Source: Daejeonella sp. (GTDB lineage: Bacteria; Bacteroidota; Bacteroidia; Sphingobacteriales; Sphingobacteriaceae). From it: a DNA stretch of 51,915 nucleotides. Location: assembly GCF_030684675.1 (NCBI RefSeq), contig NZ_JAUXXZ010000005.1, forward strand, positions 1-51,915, read 5' to 3'. Shown here piece by piece: positions 16,540-27,434 of this stretch (positions are counted from its first letter, which is position 1; each line of letters begins with the position of its first letter). The position numbers were made by a program, and so were the translations under genes. Under the pieces are notes generated by a model. The model did not search any database and was not told the DNA's origin. It saw only the letters and a list, made by a program, of their open reading frames with translations.

Positions 16540-18366
16540 ATGGATAATTTCGTAGTATCAGCCAGAAAGTACAGACCAGCAACCTTCCAAACTGTTGTTG
16601 GTCAGCAACATATAACTGGCACCCTGAAAAATGCCATCAAAAATAATCAGCTGGCCCAGGCATTTCTTTTCTGCGGACCAAGGGGAGTTGGTAAAACTAC
16701 TTGTGCCCGGATCCTTGCCAAGACCATCAATTGCCAGAATTTAACAATTGATGCCGAAGCCTGCGGGGAATGTAATTCCTGTATCTCTTTTCAGAACGGC
16801 AACTCCTTCAATTTTCATGAGCTGGATGCTGCTTCCAACAATTCGGTGGAGGATATTCGAAATCTGATTGAACAGGTTCGCATCCCGCCTCAGGCTGGAA
16901 AATACAAGGTCTATATCATTGATGAGGTCCATATGCTATCGCAACAGGCTTTTAATGCCTTTCTGAAAACACTGGAAGAGCCTCCTCCCTATGCAATCTT
17001 TATTTTAGCAACTACAGAGAAACATAAAATTCTGCCTACGATCTTATCACGCTGTCAGATATTCGATTTTAACCGTATCCGGATTGAGGATATGGCTCAG
17101 CATCTGGCAGAAATTGCCGATAAGGAAGGCATCAGCTATGATCAGGATGGTTTGCATATGATCGCGCAAAAAGCTGATGGCGGATTGCGGGATGCCTTGT
17201 CCATGTTTGATCAGATTGTCAGTTTTTCAAATAAGAACGTTAATTACAAAGCAGTTATTGATAATCTCAATATTCTGGATTATGATTATTACTTCAAATT
17301 AACAGATGCTATTCTTGCAGAGGATGTGGCGGGTTCACTGCTTATTTTTGATGAAATTTTAAGCCATGGGTTTGATGGCAATCATTTCATCACCGGTCTC
17401 GCCTCTCATTTCAGAAATTTACTGGTTACAAGAGATAGCTCTACCTTAAAGCTTTTGGAGGTAAGTGAAGGAATCAGGCAGAAATATCAGGCACAGTCGC
17501 AAATTGCCCCGCTTTCCTTTTTAATTTCTTCCCTGAATATCAGTAATCAATGTGATCTCAACTATAAGACCAGTAAGAATCAGCGATTACAGGTAGAGCT
17601 GGCATTGATTAAACTATGCCATATTCCGTCGGTCATCAACCTTTCAGCCGCAGGAATGCCCTCCGTACCGGAAGGGGAAATAAAAAAAAAACTTAATCCT
17701 TCGGTAAAACCTGAAATTTCTGTCAAGCCGGAGTACCCAGTCCCTGAAAAGGAAATAATACAATCCATACAGGTTCTTGAAGAACCGATAAAAATCACTT
17801 TAGCTGCAGAAATTCTTGTCTCTGAACCTCAAAAAGATAGTTCTGAGCCAAAAACTGAGGTAAAAAAGCCTATTGTTAGTATGCCGAAGCCTTCATTGAG
17901 TGCAAACAGTGTATTAATTCCAAATCTGAATGATCTTGAAGCGAATTACAACAAAAAGGAGGACGAAAGACCTGAATACCTGAGCGGCGAAAGTAAAGTG
18001 GACTTTAATGCAGATGCACTACTCCGCTTTTGGAATACCTATGCTGTTAAGATGAAGAATGAAGGTAAGATCAATATCTTCACGATCATGACTTCCTACC
18101 CTCCCCGTCTCCTGCCAGATTATATCATTGAACTGGATATTGAGAACAAACTTCAGGAAGACCTCTTGCACACCGAAAAAGTTGAACTGCTGAATTTCCT
18201 TAGGACAGAACTTAAGAACTTTAGTATAGACCTTCAAACAAAACTATTGGAACAACTTCAGAAAAAACGTTTGTACACCTCCAATGAAAAATACCAGCAC
18301 ATGCTTGAAAAGAACCCGAATCTCGAGGAATTCAGAAAGCGATTTAATCTCGATCTGGATTATTGA
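16540..18366 (+). CDS. dnaX: DNA polymerase III subunit gamma/tau
   Basis: A 608-residue clamp loader ATPase. The AAA+ module has Walker A GPRGVGKT (residues 46-53), the zinc knuckle cysteines C65, C75, C78 and C81, Walker B IIDEVH (127-131) and the sensor/arginine finger SRC (170-172). The central part (about 370-480) is a low-complexity Pro/Glu/Lys linker, and the C-terminal 130 residues form a tau-like domain that should contact the polymerase or helicase. It loads the sliding clamp at the replication fork. There is a run of nine A at about 17681-17689, but the frame is intact through it and I see no evidence for a programmed shift. Confidence 0.95.
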   Translation: MDNFVVSARKYRPATFQTVVGQQHITGTLKNAIKNNQLAQAFLFCGPRGVGKTTCARILAKTINCQNLTIDAEACGECNSCISFQNGNSFNFHELDAASNNSVEDIRNLIEQVRIPPQAGKYKVYIIDEVHMLSQQAFNAFLKTLEEPPPYAIFILATTEKHKILPTILSRCQIFDFNRIRIEDMAQHLAEIADKEGISYDQDGLHMIAQKADGGLRDALSMFDQIVSFSNKNVNYKAVIDNLNILDYDYYFKLTDAILAEDVAGSLLIFDEILSHGFDGNHFITGLASHFRNLLVTRDSSTLKLLEVSEGIRQKYQAQSQIAPLSFLISSLNISNQCDLNYKTSKNQRLQVELALIKLCHIPSVINLSAAGMPSVPEGEIKKKLNPSVKPEISVKPEYPVPEKEIIQSIQVLEEPIKITLAAEILVSEPQKDSSEPKTEVKKPIVSMPKPSLSANSVLIPNLNDLEANYNKKEDERPEYLSGESKVDFNADALLRFWNTYAVKMKNEGKINIFTIMTSYPPRLLPDYIIELDIENKLQEDLLHTEKVELLNFLRTELKNFSIDLQTKLLEQLQKKRLYTSNEKYQHMLEKNPNLEEFRKRFNLDLDY

Positions 18367-18435
18367 TCTTGCTGATTAGGATTTTCATGAGTGCCAATTA
18401 TTTTATCATCCATAGTAAAGGTTTTTAATATGGAT

Positions 18436-19120
18436 ATTTTAGCTAATTTTTAAATTAGAGACCCCGCTTTCACCTTGCCTCCCTCTATAGCCGGGAAGGC
18501 CAATTTCTTTTGAGGGCCAAAAGAAACAAAAGCCTTCTTCAATCCCTAGGTGCCTTGGCCACAATTCCCCCACACATCAAAAAAAAGCGATCGCTGCTTT
18601 TGGGGGATATCAGGATATGTAAGTTTTCCGGTTATGATCCCAAAATCTGATGCTCGGATGTACAATATGAATGAATCTGCTCCTTTTTTTTGATTTTGCT
18701 GGCACTGGTCCCGGTTTTAAACCGGGAGAATCGTCCTTCGCAAAGGCTTATCTGATATGAACGGTTTTGGGACAGTGCTCTGGGCTTACAACCGTTCATA
18801 AATTACCGCTATTGCCGACTGCAGGGACCGGCCTTCCGGGATTTGGCAGGAAAGCCGCACTTAATCCCTACATTAACTATAATATTGCACTGCACTTAAG
18901 CAATCCGGAGAAGTGTTGCAGATTCATTCAACACTTTAACTGCCAAACACACGGCTTGGATTGCACCGATAGGATTAAGTGTGGATTTACAACAAATACC
19001 GGGAAGCCGCGGCTCTTTTGCTTACTTTTCCAGCTGAAGGGAAAAGTAAGTGCCCTTCCGCCGCAAAGGCGGACTAATTTTAATATTTAGGACAATTTTT
19101 ATTTTACTAGGCACTAGTGA
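18436..19120 (+). repeat. ~684-bp structured dispersed repeat, copy A
   Basis: It aligns over its whole length with the reverse complement of 29042-29724 (about 80% by eye, nearly equal length). Helices kept in both copies include CCCGGTTT/AAACCGGG, GCACTGgTCCC/GGGACAGTGC, CTTACTTTTCC/GGAAAAGTAAG, CCGCC-GCAAA-GGCGG and GCAATCC/GGATTGC. CACTTAATCC/GGATTAAGTG is replaced in copy B by CACTTTTTCC/GGAAAAAGTG, two compensated base pairs. No transposase, terminal inverted repeat or target duplication is seen. It fills most of the 943-bp dnaX-icd spacer. Confidence 0.88.
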
Positions 19121-19271
19121 ACCTATTCTATCTATATTTTTACGTTCGGACAAAACATTAATTAATGGTAATTACAGGTAGATTAGTGTCCTGTAGTTTC
19201 GAATACCTCTTAAACGTAAAAATTACCTGAATTTTCCTCACTCTCAGATTTTCAGGTGTATTCAAAATTCC

Positions 19272-19279
19272 TATCTTTG
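19272..19279 (+). promoter_or_regulatory. icd promoter, -7 box TATCTTTG
   Basis: A full match to TAnnTTTG, 31 bp before the icd ATG. A clear TTG at -33 is not obvious. Confidence 0.65.
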
Positions 19280-19310
19280 TCGAAATTCCAAAAACCTCAT
19301 TATTAAGTAT

Positions 19311-20546
19311 ATGTCAGTACAAAAAATTAAAGTTGCAAATCCGGTAGTAGAATTAGACGGTGATGAAATGACCAGAATTATCTGGAAGTTTATTAAAGAT
19401 AAACTGATTACCCCATACCTGGAACTTGATATTAAATATTACGATCTTGGAATGGAATACCGGGACGAAACTAACGATCAGGTAACCATTGATGCAGCAA
19501 ATGCGATCAAACAATATGGCGTTGGTATCAAATGTGCAACCATCACTCCCGATGAGGCACGTGTTACCGAATTCAAGCTAAAGCAAATGTGGAAGTCGCC
19601 AAATGGTACGATCAGAAATATTCTTGACGGTACTGTTTTTCGTGAGCCAATTGTGATGAGCAATGTTCCGCGCCTGGTACCAAACTGGACTGCTCCAATC
19701 TGTATCGGTCGTCATGCATTTGGTGATCAGTATCGTGCAACTGATTTTGTTACTAAAGGAAAAGGTAAGTTAACCATTACTTTCAGTCCTGAAGATGGCG
19801 GTGAAACACAATCATTCGAGGTTTATAACTTCAAAGGTGATGGTGTTGCCCTGGCAATGTACAATACCGACGAAAGTATCTACGGTTTTGCCCGTGCTTG
19901 CTTTAATCAGGCATTGTCAAAAGGATGGCCTCTATACCTTTCTACAAAAAATACAATTTTAAAGAAATACGATGGTCGCTTCAAAGATATTTTTGAAGAA
20001 GTTTATCAGAATGAATTTAAAGCAGCTTTCGATAAAGCAGGTATTGTTTATGAGCATCGTCTGATTGATGACATGGTTGCTTCTGCATTGAAGTGGAACG
20101 GTAACTTTGTATGGGCTTGTAAAAACTATGATGGTGATGTTCAGTCGGATACAGTTGCCCAAGGTTTCGGATCTTTAGGATTAATGACCTCAGTACTGAT
20201 TACACCGGATGGTTCTACGATGGAAGCTGAAGCAGCTCACGGGACAGTAACACGTCACTACCGTGATCACCAGGCTGGAAAACCAACCTCAACCAATCCG
20301 ATTGCATCAATCTTTGCATGGACCAGAGGTCTTGAATTCCGCGGTAAACTGGATAATAACCAGGCATTAATCGATTTTTGCCATGCTTTAGAGCAGGTTT
20401 GTATCGAGACCGTAGAAAGTGGAAAAATGACCAAGGATCTTGCTGTTTGTATCCATGGAAACAAAGTAAGCCATGGAGATCATTACCTGTACACTGAAGA
20501 ATTCCTGGATGCTATTGACCAGAATCTAAAAGCAAAACTCGCTTAA
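19311..20546 (+). CDS. icd: NADP-dependent isocitrate dehydrogenase (eukaryote-like type)
   Basis: A 411-residue protein of the homodimeric NADP-IDH class found in eukaryotes and many Bacteroidota, distinct from the E. coli class. Features are [13 protein letters not shown] at the N-terminus, the substrate loop [20 protein letters not shown], the metal-binding aspartates in [25 protein letters not shown], and the NADP-binding [15 protein letters not shown] block. It oxidises isocitrate to 2-oxoglutarate in the TCA cycle. It has its own promoter and terminator. Confidence 0.97.
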   Translation: MSVQKIKVANPVVELDGDEMTRIIWKFIKDKLITPYLELDIKYYDLGMEYRDETNDQVTIDAANAIKQYGVGIKCATITPDEARVTEFKLKQMWKSPNGTIRNILDGTVFREPIVMSNVPRLVPNWTAPICIGRHAFGDQYRATDFVTKGKGKLTITFSPEDGGETQSFEVYNFKGDGVALAMYNTDESIYGFARACFNQALSKGWPLYLSTKNTILKKYDGRFKDIFEEVYQNEFKAAFDKAGIVYEHRLIDDMVASALKWNGNFVWACKNYDGDVQSDTVAQGFGSLGLMTSVLITPDGSTMEAEAAHGTVTRHYRDHQAGKPTSTNPIASIFAWTRGLEFRGKLDNNQALIDFCHALEQVCIETVESGKMTKDLAVCIHGNKVSHGDHYLYTEEFLDAIDQNLKAKLA

Positions 20547-20566
20547 TTCCAATTTGAATTATATAG

Positions 20567-20602
20567 ATAGCCGCCATTTAATTATGGCGGCTATTTTTTT
20601 TT
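20567..20602 (+). terminator. icd terminator
   Basis: A stem of 14 bases per arm, ATAGCCGCCATTTA with ATTATGGCGGCTAT (the inner bases form a small loop), followed by nine T. It lies 21 bp after the icd stop. Confidence 0.95.
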
Positions 20603-20671
20603 GCGCTGAAATCTGATTTATTCATAAATCCGGATGTTCAATAGTATTACTCATAATTAGTAAATTGCAGC

Positions 20672-21514
20672 ATGAATACTTCAAACCGAATTTGGCTCAT
20701 TACCGGTGTTTCCGGTGGACTTGGAAGGGCATTGGCAAAAGAAGCAGCCTTGCAGGGAGAGATCGTTTATGGTACTCTCAGAAAACCTGAACAGATCTCT
20801 GCATTCAATGAATTGGTACCAGGTAAAACCTTCGGAATTCAGCTGGATGTCAACAATCATGGGCAGATAAAGTCAGTCATAGAGCAAATTATCGCTCAAT
20901 CAGGCCGGATAGATGTTCTGGTAAACAATGCAGGTTATGGATTATTTGGAGCAATCGAAGAGTTGAGTATGGAGGAAGCCAGAATGCAGATGGAAACAAA
21001 TTTCTTTGCGGTGCTGGCAATGACTCAGGCAGTATTGCCCATCATGAGAAAACAAAGGTCAGGTCATATATTTCAGATTTCTTCGATGTCGGGTTTACGT
21101 GCAAATTCAGGAACAGGTTTATACAATGCGAGTAAATTCGCGCTTGAAGGAATGAGTGAAGCACTTGCATTAGAACTTCAGCCCCTGAATATTCTTTTAA
21201 CACTCGTAGAACCCGGACCATTCCGTACCGACTGGGCGGGTACATCCTCAGTCAGCGCCAAAAATAAAATTGAAGATTATGAGTTAAGTTCCGGTGCAAG
21301 ACTCCGTCTGCTTCAAAGTACCAGTGGAAAACAACCGGGAGATCCTGCAAAAGCCGCCAAAGCTATACTTCTTGCAGTAAATTCAGAACATCCTCCGCTT
21401 CGCCTGCTATTAGGTAAAGTAGCCCTGGATGCGATCCGCGATAAATTCAGAGCTGTGGAAGAGGAATTCTTAAAATGGGAGGCTGTTAGTCTGGATACTT
21501 CGTTTGAAGAGTGA
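20672..21514 (+). CDS. SDR family oxidoreductase
   Basis: A 280-residue classical short-chain dehydrogenase/reductase. It has the cofactor loop TGVSGGLGRALA (the TGxxxGxG motif, residues 12-23), the NNAGYG motif at about 88-93, the catalytic serine in ISSMSG, and the YNASK active-site Tyr/Lys pair, followed by the EPGPFRTDW substrate-side loop. It should use NAD(P)H on an alcohol or ketone, but the substrate is unknown. It is a single gene after the icd terminator. Confidence 0.92.
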   Translation: MNTSNRIWLITGVSGGLGRALAKEAALQGEIVYGTLRKPEQISAFNELVPGKTFGIQLDVNNHGQIKSVIEQIIAQSGRIDVLVNNAGYGLFGAIEELSMEEARMQMETNFFAVLAMTQAVLPIMRKQRSGHIFQISSMSGLRANSGTGLYNASKFALEGMSEALALELQPLNILLTLVEPGPFRTDWAGTSSVSAKNKIEDYELSSGARLRLLQSTSGKQPGDPAKAAKAILLAVNSEHPPLRLLLGKVALDAIRDKFRAVEEEFLKWEAVSLDTSFEE

Positions 21515-21519
21515 TATTG

Positions 21520-21662
21520 GGGTATGAGGTATCAGGGGCAGTCATAATATTAATCAAATGAATTATTCCTTGTTCTTTGCTCTTTGTTCTTAAAATTAAG
21601 TTTCAAATGAACCAAAATTTAGTCGTGATTCCTGGCTCTTGGCTCTTGACTCAGATAAGGTA
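21520..21662. repeat. Low-complexity intergenic repeat (CTTGGCTCTTGACTC units)
   Basis: TTCTTTGCTCTTTGTTCTT near 21570 and CTGGCTCTTGGCTCTTGACT near 21635 are arrays of near-identical 6-8 base words. The second is the reverse complement of the CAAGARCCAGGAG words at 13976. Confidence 0.65.
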
Positions 21663-21668
21663 TCAGTA

Positions 21669-22400
21669 CTAAAAGCTCTCGAATCGCTCCCAAAATCCAT
21701 CCTTTGGTAAGGGAGCAAAGATACTGACAGGTTCCTGCTTTACAGGATGCAAAAACTGCAACCTCCTGGCATGCAGGCAAATGCTCTTTTTGAGACTGCC
21801 GCGGGGGTAGCCATATTTATTGTCCCCGACAATCGGGCAATTCATTGTTGAAAGTTGTACACGAATCTGATGGGGACGACCGGTTATCGGATCTACTTCT
21901 ATCAGATAATAACCTCCAAGCTCTCCTATTAATTTGTAATGAAGTTCTGCTCTCTGACTACCTGGAACCTCCTTGTCATATGCCTTGGTTACGTTTTTCT
22001 GAGGGTTTTTCACAAGCCAATGTACCAGAGTGCCTTGTTCAATGGCCGGACAGTTTCTTACCACCGCCCAATAGGTTTTATGCATATCCCTGCTCTTGAA
22101 CATCTTATTGATGCGATCAAGGGCTTTACTGGTTTTGGCAAATAGAATTACTCCGCTTACGGGCCGGTCGAGGCGATGCACCACACCTAAAAATGCCCCG
22201 TTTGGTTTATTGTACTTTTGGGCGATGTATCGTTTAACTTTCTCGTCCAAAGATTCGTCGCCTGTATCATCAACCTGCACGATATCACCAGCACGCTTAT
22301 TTACTGCAATCAGATGATTGTCTTCAAATAAAATATCTTTATCGGTAATATCTGCCTCAAGGACAGGAAATTTAGCTTTCTTATATTCGGGAGCAGCCAT
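21669..22400 (-). CDS. RluA family RNA pseudouridine synthase
   Basis: A 243-residue protein with the catalytic HRLDRPVSG motif (Asp78), preceded by the DNHLIAVNKRAGDIVQ strand, and the GRPHQIRVQLS motif further on. No S4 domain is present at the N-terminus, so it belongs to the short RluA type. It isomerises uridine in rRNA or tRNA; the site cannot be told. It follows panB by 13 bp and is probably cotranscribed with it. Confidence 0.94.
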   Translation of the reverse strand: MAAPEYKKAKFPVLEADITDKDILFEDNHLIAVNKRAGDIVQVDDTGDESLDEKVKRYIAQKYNKPNGAFLGVVHRLDRPVSGVILFAKTSKALDRINKMFKSRDMHKTYWAVVRNCPAIEQGTLVHWLVKNPQKNVTKAYDKEVPGSQRAELHYKLIGELGGYYLIEVDPITGRPHQIRVQLSTMNCPIVGDNKYGYPRGSLKKSICLHARRLQFLHPVKQEPVSIFAPLPKDGFWERFESF

Positions 22401-22413
22401 GAAGAGGTATTAA

Positions 22414-23229
22414 TTAATATTGTTCCTTTTCATCCGGGAAGTTGCCTCTTTTCACATCCTTCACATAGGATTGCACAGCGCCATTAATCTGATCAAACAA
22501 GTTGAGGTATTGCCTCAGAAAGCGGGGTTTAAACCCTTTGGTTAATCCGATCATATCATTAATAACCAAAACCTGTCCGTCGCAATGAGGGCCAGCCCCA
22601 ATCCCTATGGTTGGAATTTTAACAGAATCTGTTACTTCTTTAGCAAGTTTTGCAGGTATCTTTTCGAGCACTACAGAAAAACAGCCGGCATCCTGCAGAA
22701 CCATGATGTCCTGTTTCAACTTTTCGGCTTCGGCTTTTTCTTTAGCCCTAACTGTATAAGTACCAAATTTATAGATCGACTGCGGAGTTAAACCCAAATG
22801 TCCCATTACCGGAATTCCTGCTGTAATGATTCGTTCAATTGATTCACGTATCTCGAGTCCCCCCTCCAGTTTTACGGCATGAGCCCCTGATTCTTTCATG
22901 ATCCGGATTGCCGAATTCAGAGCTTCTTTTGAATTTCCCTGATATGAACCAAATGGAAGGTCAACCACAACAAGGGCGCGTTTCACAGCCCTGACCACAG
23001 ACTGGGCATGATAGATCATTTGATCCAGTGTAATTGGCAGCGTAGTTTCATGTCCGGCCATTACATTTGAAGCTGAATCACCAACAAGGATAACATCGAT
23101 TCCACCTTCATCAACAATGGTAGCCATTGAATAATCGTAAGAAGTCAACATGGCGATTTTTTCGCCCTTTTGTTTCATTTCCTGGATCGTATTTGTAGTG
23201 ATCCGCTTTACCTCTTTGTGTACAGACAT
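22414..23229 (-). CDS. panB: 3-methyl-2-oxobutanoate hydroxymethyltransferase
   Basis: A 271-residue KPHMT of normal length. The TIM-barrel signature is plain: [41 protein letters not shown] with the metal-binding Asp51, then [15 protein letters not shown] and [14 protein letters not shown]. It makes ketopantoate from 2-oxoisovalerate with methylene-tetrahydrofolate, the first step of pantothenate and CoA synthesis. First gene of the panB-rluA pair. Confidence 0.97.
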   Translation of the reverse strand: MSVHKEVKRITTNTIQEMKQKGEKIAMLTSYDYSMATIVDEGGIDVILVGDSASNVMAGHETTLPITLDQMIYHAQSVVRAVKRALVVVDLPFGSYQGNSKEALNSAIRIMKESGAHAVKLEGGLEIRESIERIITAGIPVMGHLGLTPQSIYKFGTYTVRAKEKAEAEKLKQDIMVLQDAGCFSVVLEKIPAKLAKEVTDSVKIPTIGIGAGPHCDGQVLVINDMIGLTKGFKPRFLRQYLNLFDQINGAVQSYVKDVKRGNFPDEKEQY

Positions 23230-23251
23230 GTAGCAGGAATTTATGTTGGCT

Positions 23252-23259
23252 CAAAGTTA
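23252..23259 (-). promoter_or_regulatory. panB promoter, -7 box TAACTTTG
   Basis: An exact TAnnTTTG match on the minus strand, 22 bp before the panB ATG. No well-spaced -33 TTG was found. Confidence 0.55.
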
Positions 23260-23359
23260 GGATTAAATGAAACAATACTTCCATAATATTCTTTATCAGA
23301 AATTGAAAAACAATACAAATTTTCATCAGAAATCTCTTTTACTTTTAGTATTTATTCAC

Positions 23360-23367
23360 TAATTTTG
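23360..23367 (+). promoter_or_regulatory. carA promoter, -7 box TAATTTTG
   Basis: An exact TAnnTTTG match, 116 bp before the carA ATG. The leader of about 110 nt shows no riboswitch or attenuator I can recognise. Confidence 0.5.
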
Positions 23368-23482
23368 TCCCCCGTGATAAATGAAGTAAAAAACTTCAGT
23401 GTTCAAACCTCAACACAACGGAAAATCTTCCGGAATCTTTGCTTTTCAATTGATTTTCAAATCCCTTTTCAATATTTAATAA

Positions 23483-24583
23483 ATGAATAATTACATCAAA
23501 TTACCTGCTGTTCTATTACTTGCAGATGGAACTGTTTACCACGGAAAAGCGGCTGGAAAGATTGGTACAACAACCGGCGAAATTTGTTTTAATACGGGCA
23601 TGACCGGATATCAGGAGATTTTTACAGATCCATCCTATTTCGGACAGATTATGGTAACTACCAATGCCCATATTGGTAATTACGGGATCCACAATGAAGA
23701 GATAGAATCAGATAATATCAAAATTGCCGGACTGGTTTGCAAAAACTTCAATATTACCTACAGTAGAAAAATGGCCGATAGTTCCATACAGGATTATTTT
23801 CTTGAAGAGAAGATCGTTGGGATCTCTGACGTAGACACAAGGTCCCTGGTCAGACACATTCGTGATAAAGGTGCAATGAATGCAATCATTTCATCAGAAA
23901 TACTGGATATCGAAGAATTAAAAGCAAAATTAGCTAAGGTTCCATCAATGGACGGACTCGAGCTATCCTCACAGGTTTCAACAAAGGAAGCTTATGAGTA
24001 TGGCGATAAAAATGCCCCAAAACGTGTTGCAGTTCTGGATCTTGGTGTAAAGAAGAATATCCTCAGAAATTTTGATAGCAGAGGTGTATTCTCAAAAGTA
24101 TTTCCTGCAAAGACTTCATTTGCTGAAATGGAAAAATGGAACCCTGATGGCTATTTCATCAGTAACGGCCCCGGCGACCCTTCGGCAATGCCTTATGCTA
24201 TCGAGACAGTAAAAGAAGTTTTAAAATCAGAGAAACCACTCTTTGGTATTTGCCTTGGTCATCAGTTACTGGCATTGGCTAATGATATCCGCACAATGAA
24301 AATGTTCAATGGACATAGAGGATTGAATCATCCTGTAAAAAACATCATTATCAATCACTGTGAAGTTACCTCACAGAATCATGGTTTCGGAGTAATTCCG
24401 GAGGATGTCAGAAATTCAGATAAAGTGGAAATTACCCATTTGAACCTGAACGACCAGTCGATAGAAGGAATCAGAGTGAAAGGTAAGAAAGCATTTTCAG
24501 TGCAATATCACCCTGAATCATCTCCCGGTCCGCACGATTCAAGGTATCTGTTTGATGATTTTGTGGCTTTGATGAATAACTAA
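23483..24583 (+). CDS. carA: Carbamoyl-phosphate synthase small subunit
   Basis: A 366-residue glutaminase subunit. The N-terminal CarA domain (FNTGMTGYQEIFTDPSYFGQI) is followed by the class I glutamine amidotransferase domain, with nucleophile Cys257 in FGICLGHQLLALA and the catalytic His-Pro-Glu in QYHPESSPGPHD. It supplies ammonia to the CarB large subunit for arginine and pyrimidine synthesis. CarB is not in this window. Confidence 0.97.
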   Translation: MNNYIKLPAVLLLADGTVYHGKAAGKIGTTTGEICFNTGMTGYQEIFTDPSYFGQIMVTTNAHIGNYGIHNEEIESDNIKIAGLVCKNFNITYSRKMADSSIQDYFLEEKIVGISDVDTRSLVRHIRDKGAMNAIISSEILDIEELKAKLAKVPSMDGLELSSQVSTKEAYEYGDKNAPKRVAVLDLGVKKNILRNFDSRGVFSKVFPAKTSFAEMEKWNPDGYFISNGPGDPSAMPYAIETVKEVLKSEKPLFGICLGHQLLALANDIRTMKMFNGHRGLNHPVKNIIINHCEVTSQNHGFGVIPEDVRNSDKVEITHLNLNDQSIEGIRVKGKKAFSVQYHPESSPGPHDSRYLFDDFVALMNN

Positions 24584-24710
24584 TTTCTCTCCATTTCCTG
24601 AAAACAGACCAGAAATTCTTTCAATGCTCCCGAAAATGAGTATTTTTAAAAATATAACATTCAGTGTATTAAGTACACTATGTAATCAGAATATATACAT
24701 TTCTTAATAA

Positions 24711-26012
<1,302 letters not shown>

Positions 26013-26296
26013 ACAAAAAACACACTATAAAACCTACCGTGTACCCACAAATTTTATCTCATATAATCAGGCGTCCAACCGACTCTGAAGGTGGTCGCAT
26101 GTGTTGCTTTGTTACATGCGCCCGCCCAGGGCGGGCGGGATTTCCGCGTTAATTTAGTGCTATAAACATTTGACCCGTTCCGGGTCATTGCAATGCAATT
26201 AAAAATAAGAGCTGGCGAATAGATTCGGGTACACGATAGCCTTTAAAACGAGGGCATTAATTCCTGTTTGTTAATAAGTTGATAATAAGACGTATT
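26013..26296. other. Spacer with several hairpins after eno
   Basis: No gene. There are three inverted repeats: GCATGT/ACATGC (26097-26119), a G+C-rich CCCGCCC/GGGCGGG palindrome (about 26121-26139), and GACCCG-TTC-CGGGTC (26172-26186). None has a clear T-run. It reads like remains of a dispersed repeat. Confidence 0.4.
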
Positions 26297-26333
26297 AAAA
26301 CATCCCGGAATTTACAATCCCGGGATGTTTTTG
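26297..26333 (+). terminator. Strong hairpin terminator upstream of the divIC-like gene
   Basis: AAAACATCCCGG (26297-26308) pairs with CCGGGATGTTTT (26320-26331), a 12-bp stem followed by T-rich sequence. It is the likely end of the eno transcript, 285 bp downstream. Confidence 0.85.
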
Positions 26334-26336
26334 TTT

Positions 26337-26344
26337 TATATTTG
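26337..26344 (+). promoter_or_regulatory. -7 box TATATTTG, leaderless divIC-like promoter
   Basis: An exact TAnnTTTG match that ends 5 bases before the ATG at 26350. Transcription would start at or inside the start codon, so the message is probably leaderless. Confidence 0.6.
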
Positions 26345-26349
26345 TATTG

Positions 26350-26649
26350 ATGTACCGTTTTTTAGATCTGATTCGTAATAAGTATTTCATTGCAGGCATT
26401 GCATTTCTGACCTGGATGTTATTTTTCGACCGTAATGATCTGATGTCACAATACGAATACCACACACAACTGAACAAACTTCAGGCTGAAAAAGAATTCT
26501 ATCTCAAAGAATCCGAAAAAGCAGTTAGAGACCTCAATGAACTGACTACAGACAAGACAAAGCTGGAGAAGTTCGCCCGCGAAAAATATCTCATGAAAAA
26601 AGAGAATGAGGATGTTTTTGTGATTATTACAGAGAAAGCGAAGAAATAA
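26350..26649 (+). CDS. Septum formation initiator family protein (DivIC/FtsB-like)
   Basis: A 99-residue bitopic protein: a short cytoplasmic start, one membrane segment (residues about 13-26, YFIAGIAFLTWMLFF), then a coiled coil of heptad pattern (LNKLQAEKEFYLKESEKAVRDLNELTTDKTKLEKFAREKYLMKKENEDVF). The REKYLMKKENEDVFVI ending is the typical FtsB/DivIC C-terminus. It should work with FtsL and FtsQ in the divisome. The start is set at the ATG; a TTG one codon upstream also exists. Confidence 0.88.
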   Translation: MYRFLDLIRNKYFIAGIAFLTWMLFFDRNDLMSQYEYHTQLNKLQAEKEFYLKESEKAVRDLNELTTDKTKLEKFAREKYLMKKENEDVFVIITEKAKK

Positions 26650-26820
26650 AAATCCCATTTTAACTAGATCGCTCTAATCTCCTTTCTACAAATAATTTTC
26701 TACTCTTCTTAATATATCTGGTAATTATTCAATTAAGAAGTAAAATCAATTAATAAAGCAGGGAATCTAATTACCTCTTTCTTTTAAAATCTTATCACCT
26801 GCTCCATCCCATGGAACTTG

Positions 26821-27330
26821 TTAAATATGTTTCAGTCCGAAAATAAATAAATTATAAAGTCCATGAACAATTGTGGTACAACTATAAGCATCCTGCTTTC
26901 TGTATTTGATAATAATATAAAAAGCATTTAAAAGCATCCCAACAACAAATGTAGTGACCACATAGATATAATTATAAGTGTGGGCTAAGCCAAATACTGC
27001 TGCCGGCAGGATAATAGACAGCACAATGGATTCCTTTTTAAATAAAAACCTGGTCAATGAGATGGTCAGATTGATTAGGAAGTACTGAAAGATGAGGGTT
27101 TCTACAAATGGTGCAAAAATAACCACTGCAAAAAATTCTTGTTTAATACTCTCAAATGGAGGAAAATTAGCAGATACTCGAAGACCCCAAAATTGAGAAA
27201 AATAAGAGCTCAATAATGAAAAAATCAAATGTACAAGTACTGTCAACAGAATAAGCTGAGGTGTGCTAACTTTTCGAAAAGCATGAAGAATATTTTCTCT
27301 GGTATCCATATAGAATATCTGGCAGATCAT
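26821..27330 (-). CDS. CPBP family membrane protein, probable bacteriocin immunity protein 2
   Basis: A 169-residue protein with about five membrane segments. It carries the CPBP (CAAX protease and bacteriocin-processing) motifs in variant form: FVETLIFQ in place of EExxFR, then FGLAHTYNY and TIVHGLYNL with the two conserved histidines and Asn. It resembles the next upstream gene along its length, so the two are paralogues. In Gram-positive class II loci such proteins confer self-immunity; here that is inference from their place behind two double-glycine peptides. Start could also be the Met at residue 8 (MDTREN). Confidence 0.82.
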   Translation of the reverse strand: MICQIFYMDTRENILHAFRKVSTPQLILLTVLVHLIFSLLSSYFSQFWGLRVSANFPPFESIKQEFFAVVIFAPFVETLIFQYFLINLTISLTRFLFKKESIVLSIILPAAVFGLAHTYNYIYVVTTFVVGMLLNAFYIIIKYRKQDAYSCTTIVHGLYNLFIFGLKHI

Positions 27331-27434
27331 GTCTGAAGTTTAACTTTTAGATAAACGATTTCTGTATCAGAAATATAAAATAATATAATTACTCAGCTAA
27401 GAATTATATATGCAAATAGCCATAACACTAAAGC

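Noticed and set aside
17681..17689. Programmed frameshift in dnaX at the A-run
   Set aside because: A slippery run exists, but there is no visible stimulatory hairpin or early stop that would give a gamma form, and the full frame is open.
18767..19090. 107-codon open frame within repeat copy A (with a 118-codon counterpart in copy B, 29031-29387)
   Set aside because: Both lie fully inside the dispersed repeat. The similarity is explained by DNA identity, and the compensatory changes follow RNA pairing, not codons. Composition (many Cys, Pro, His) is unlike genes here.
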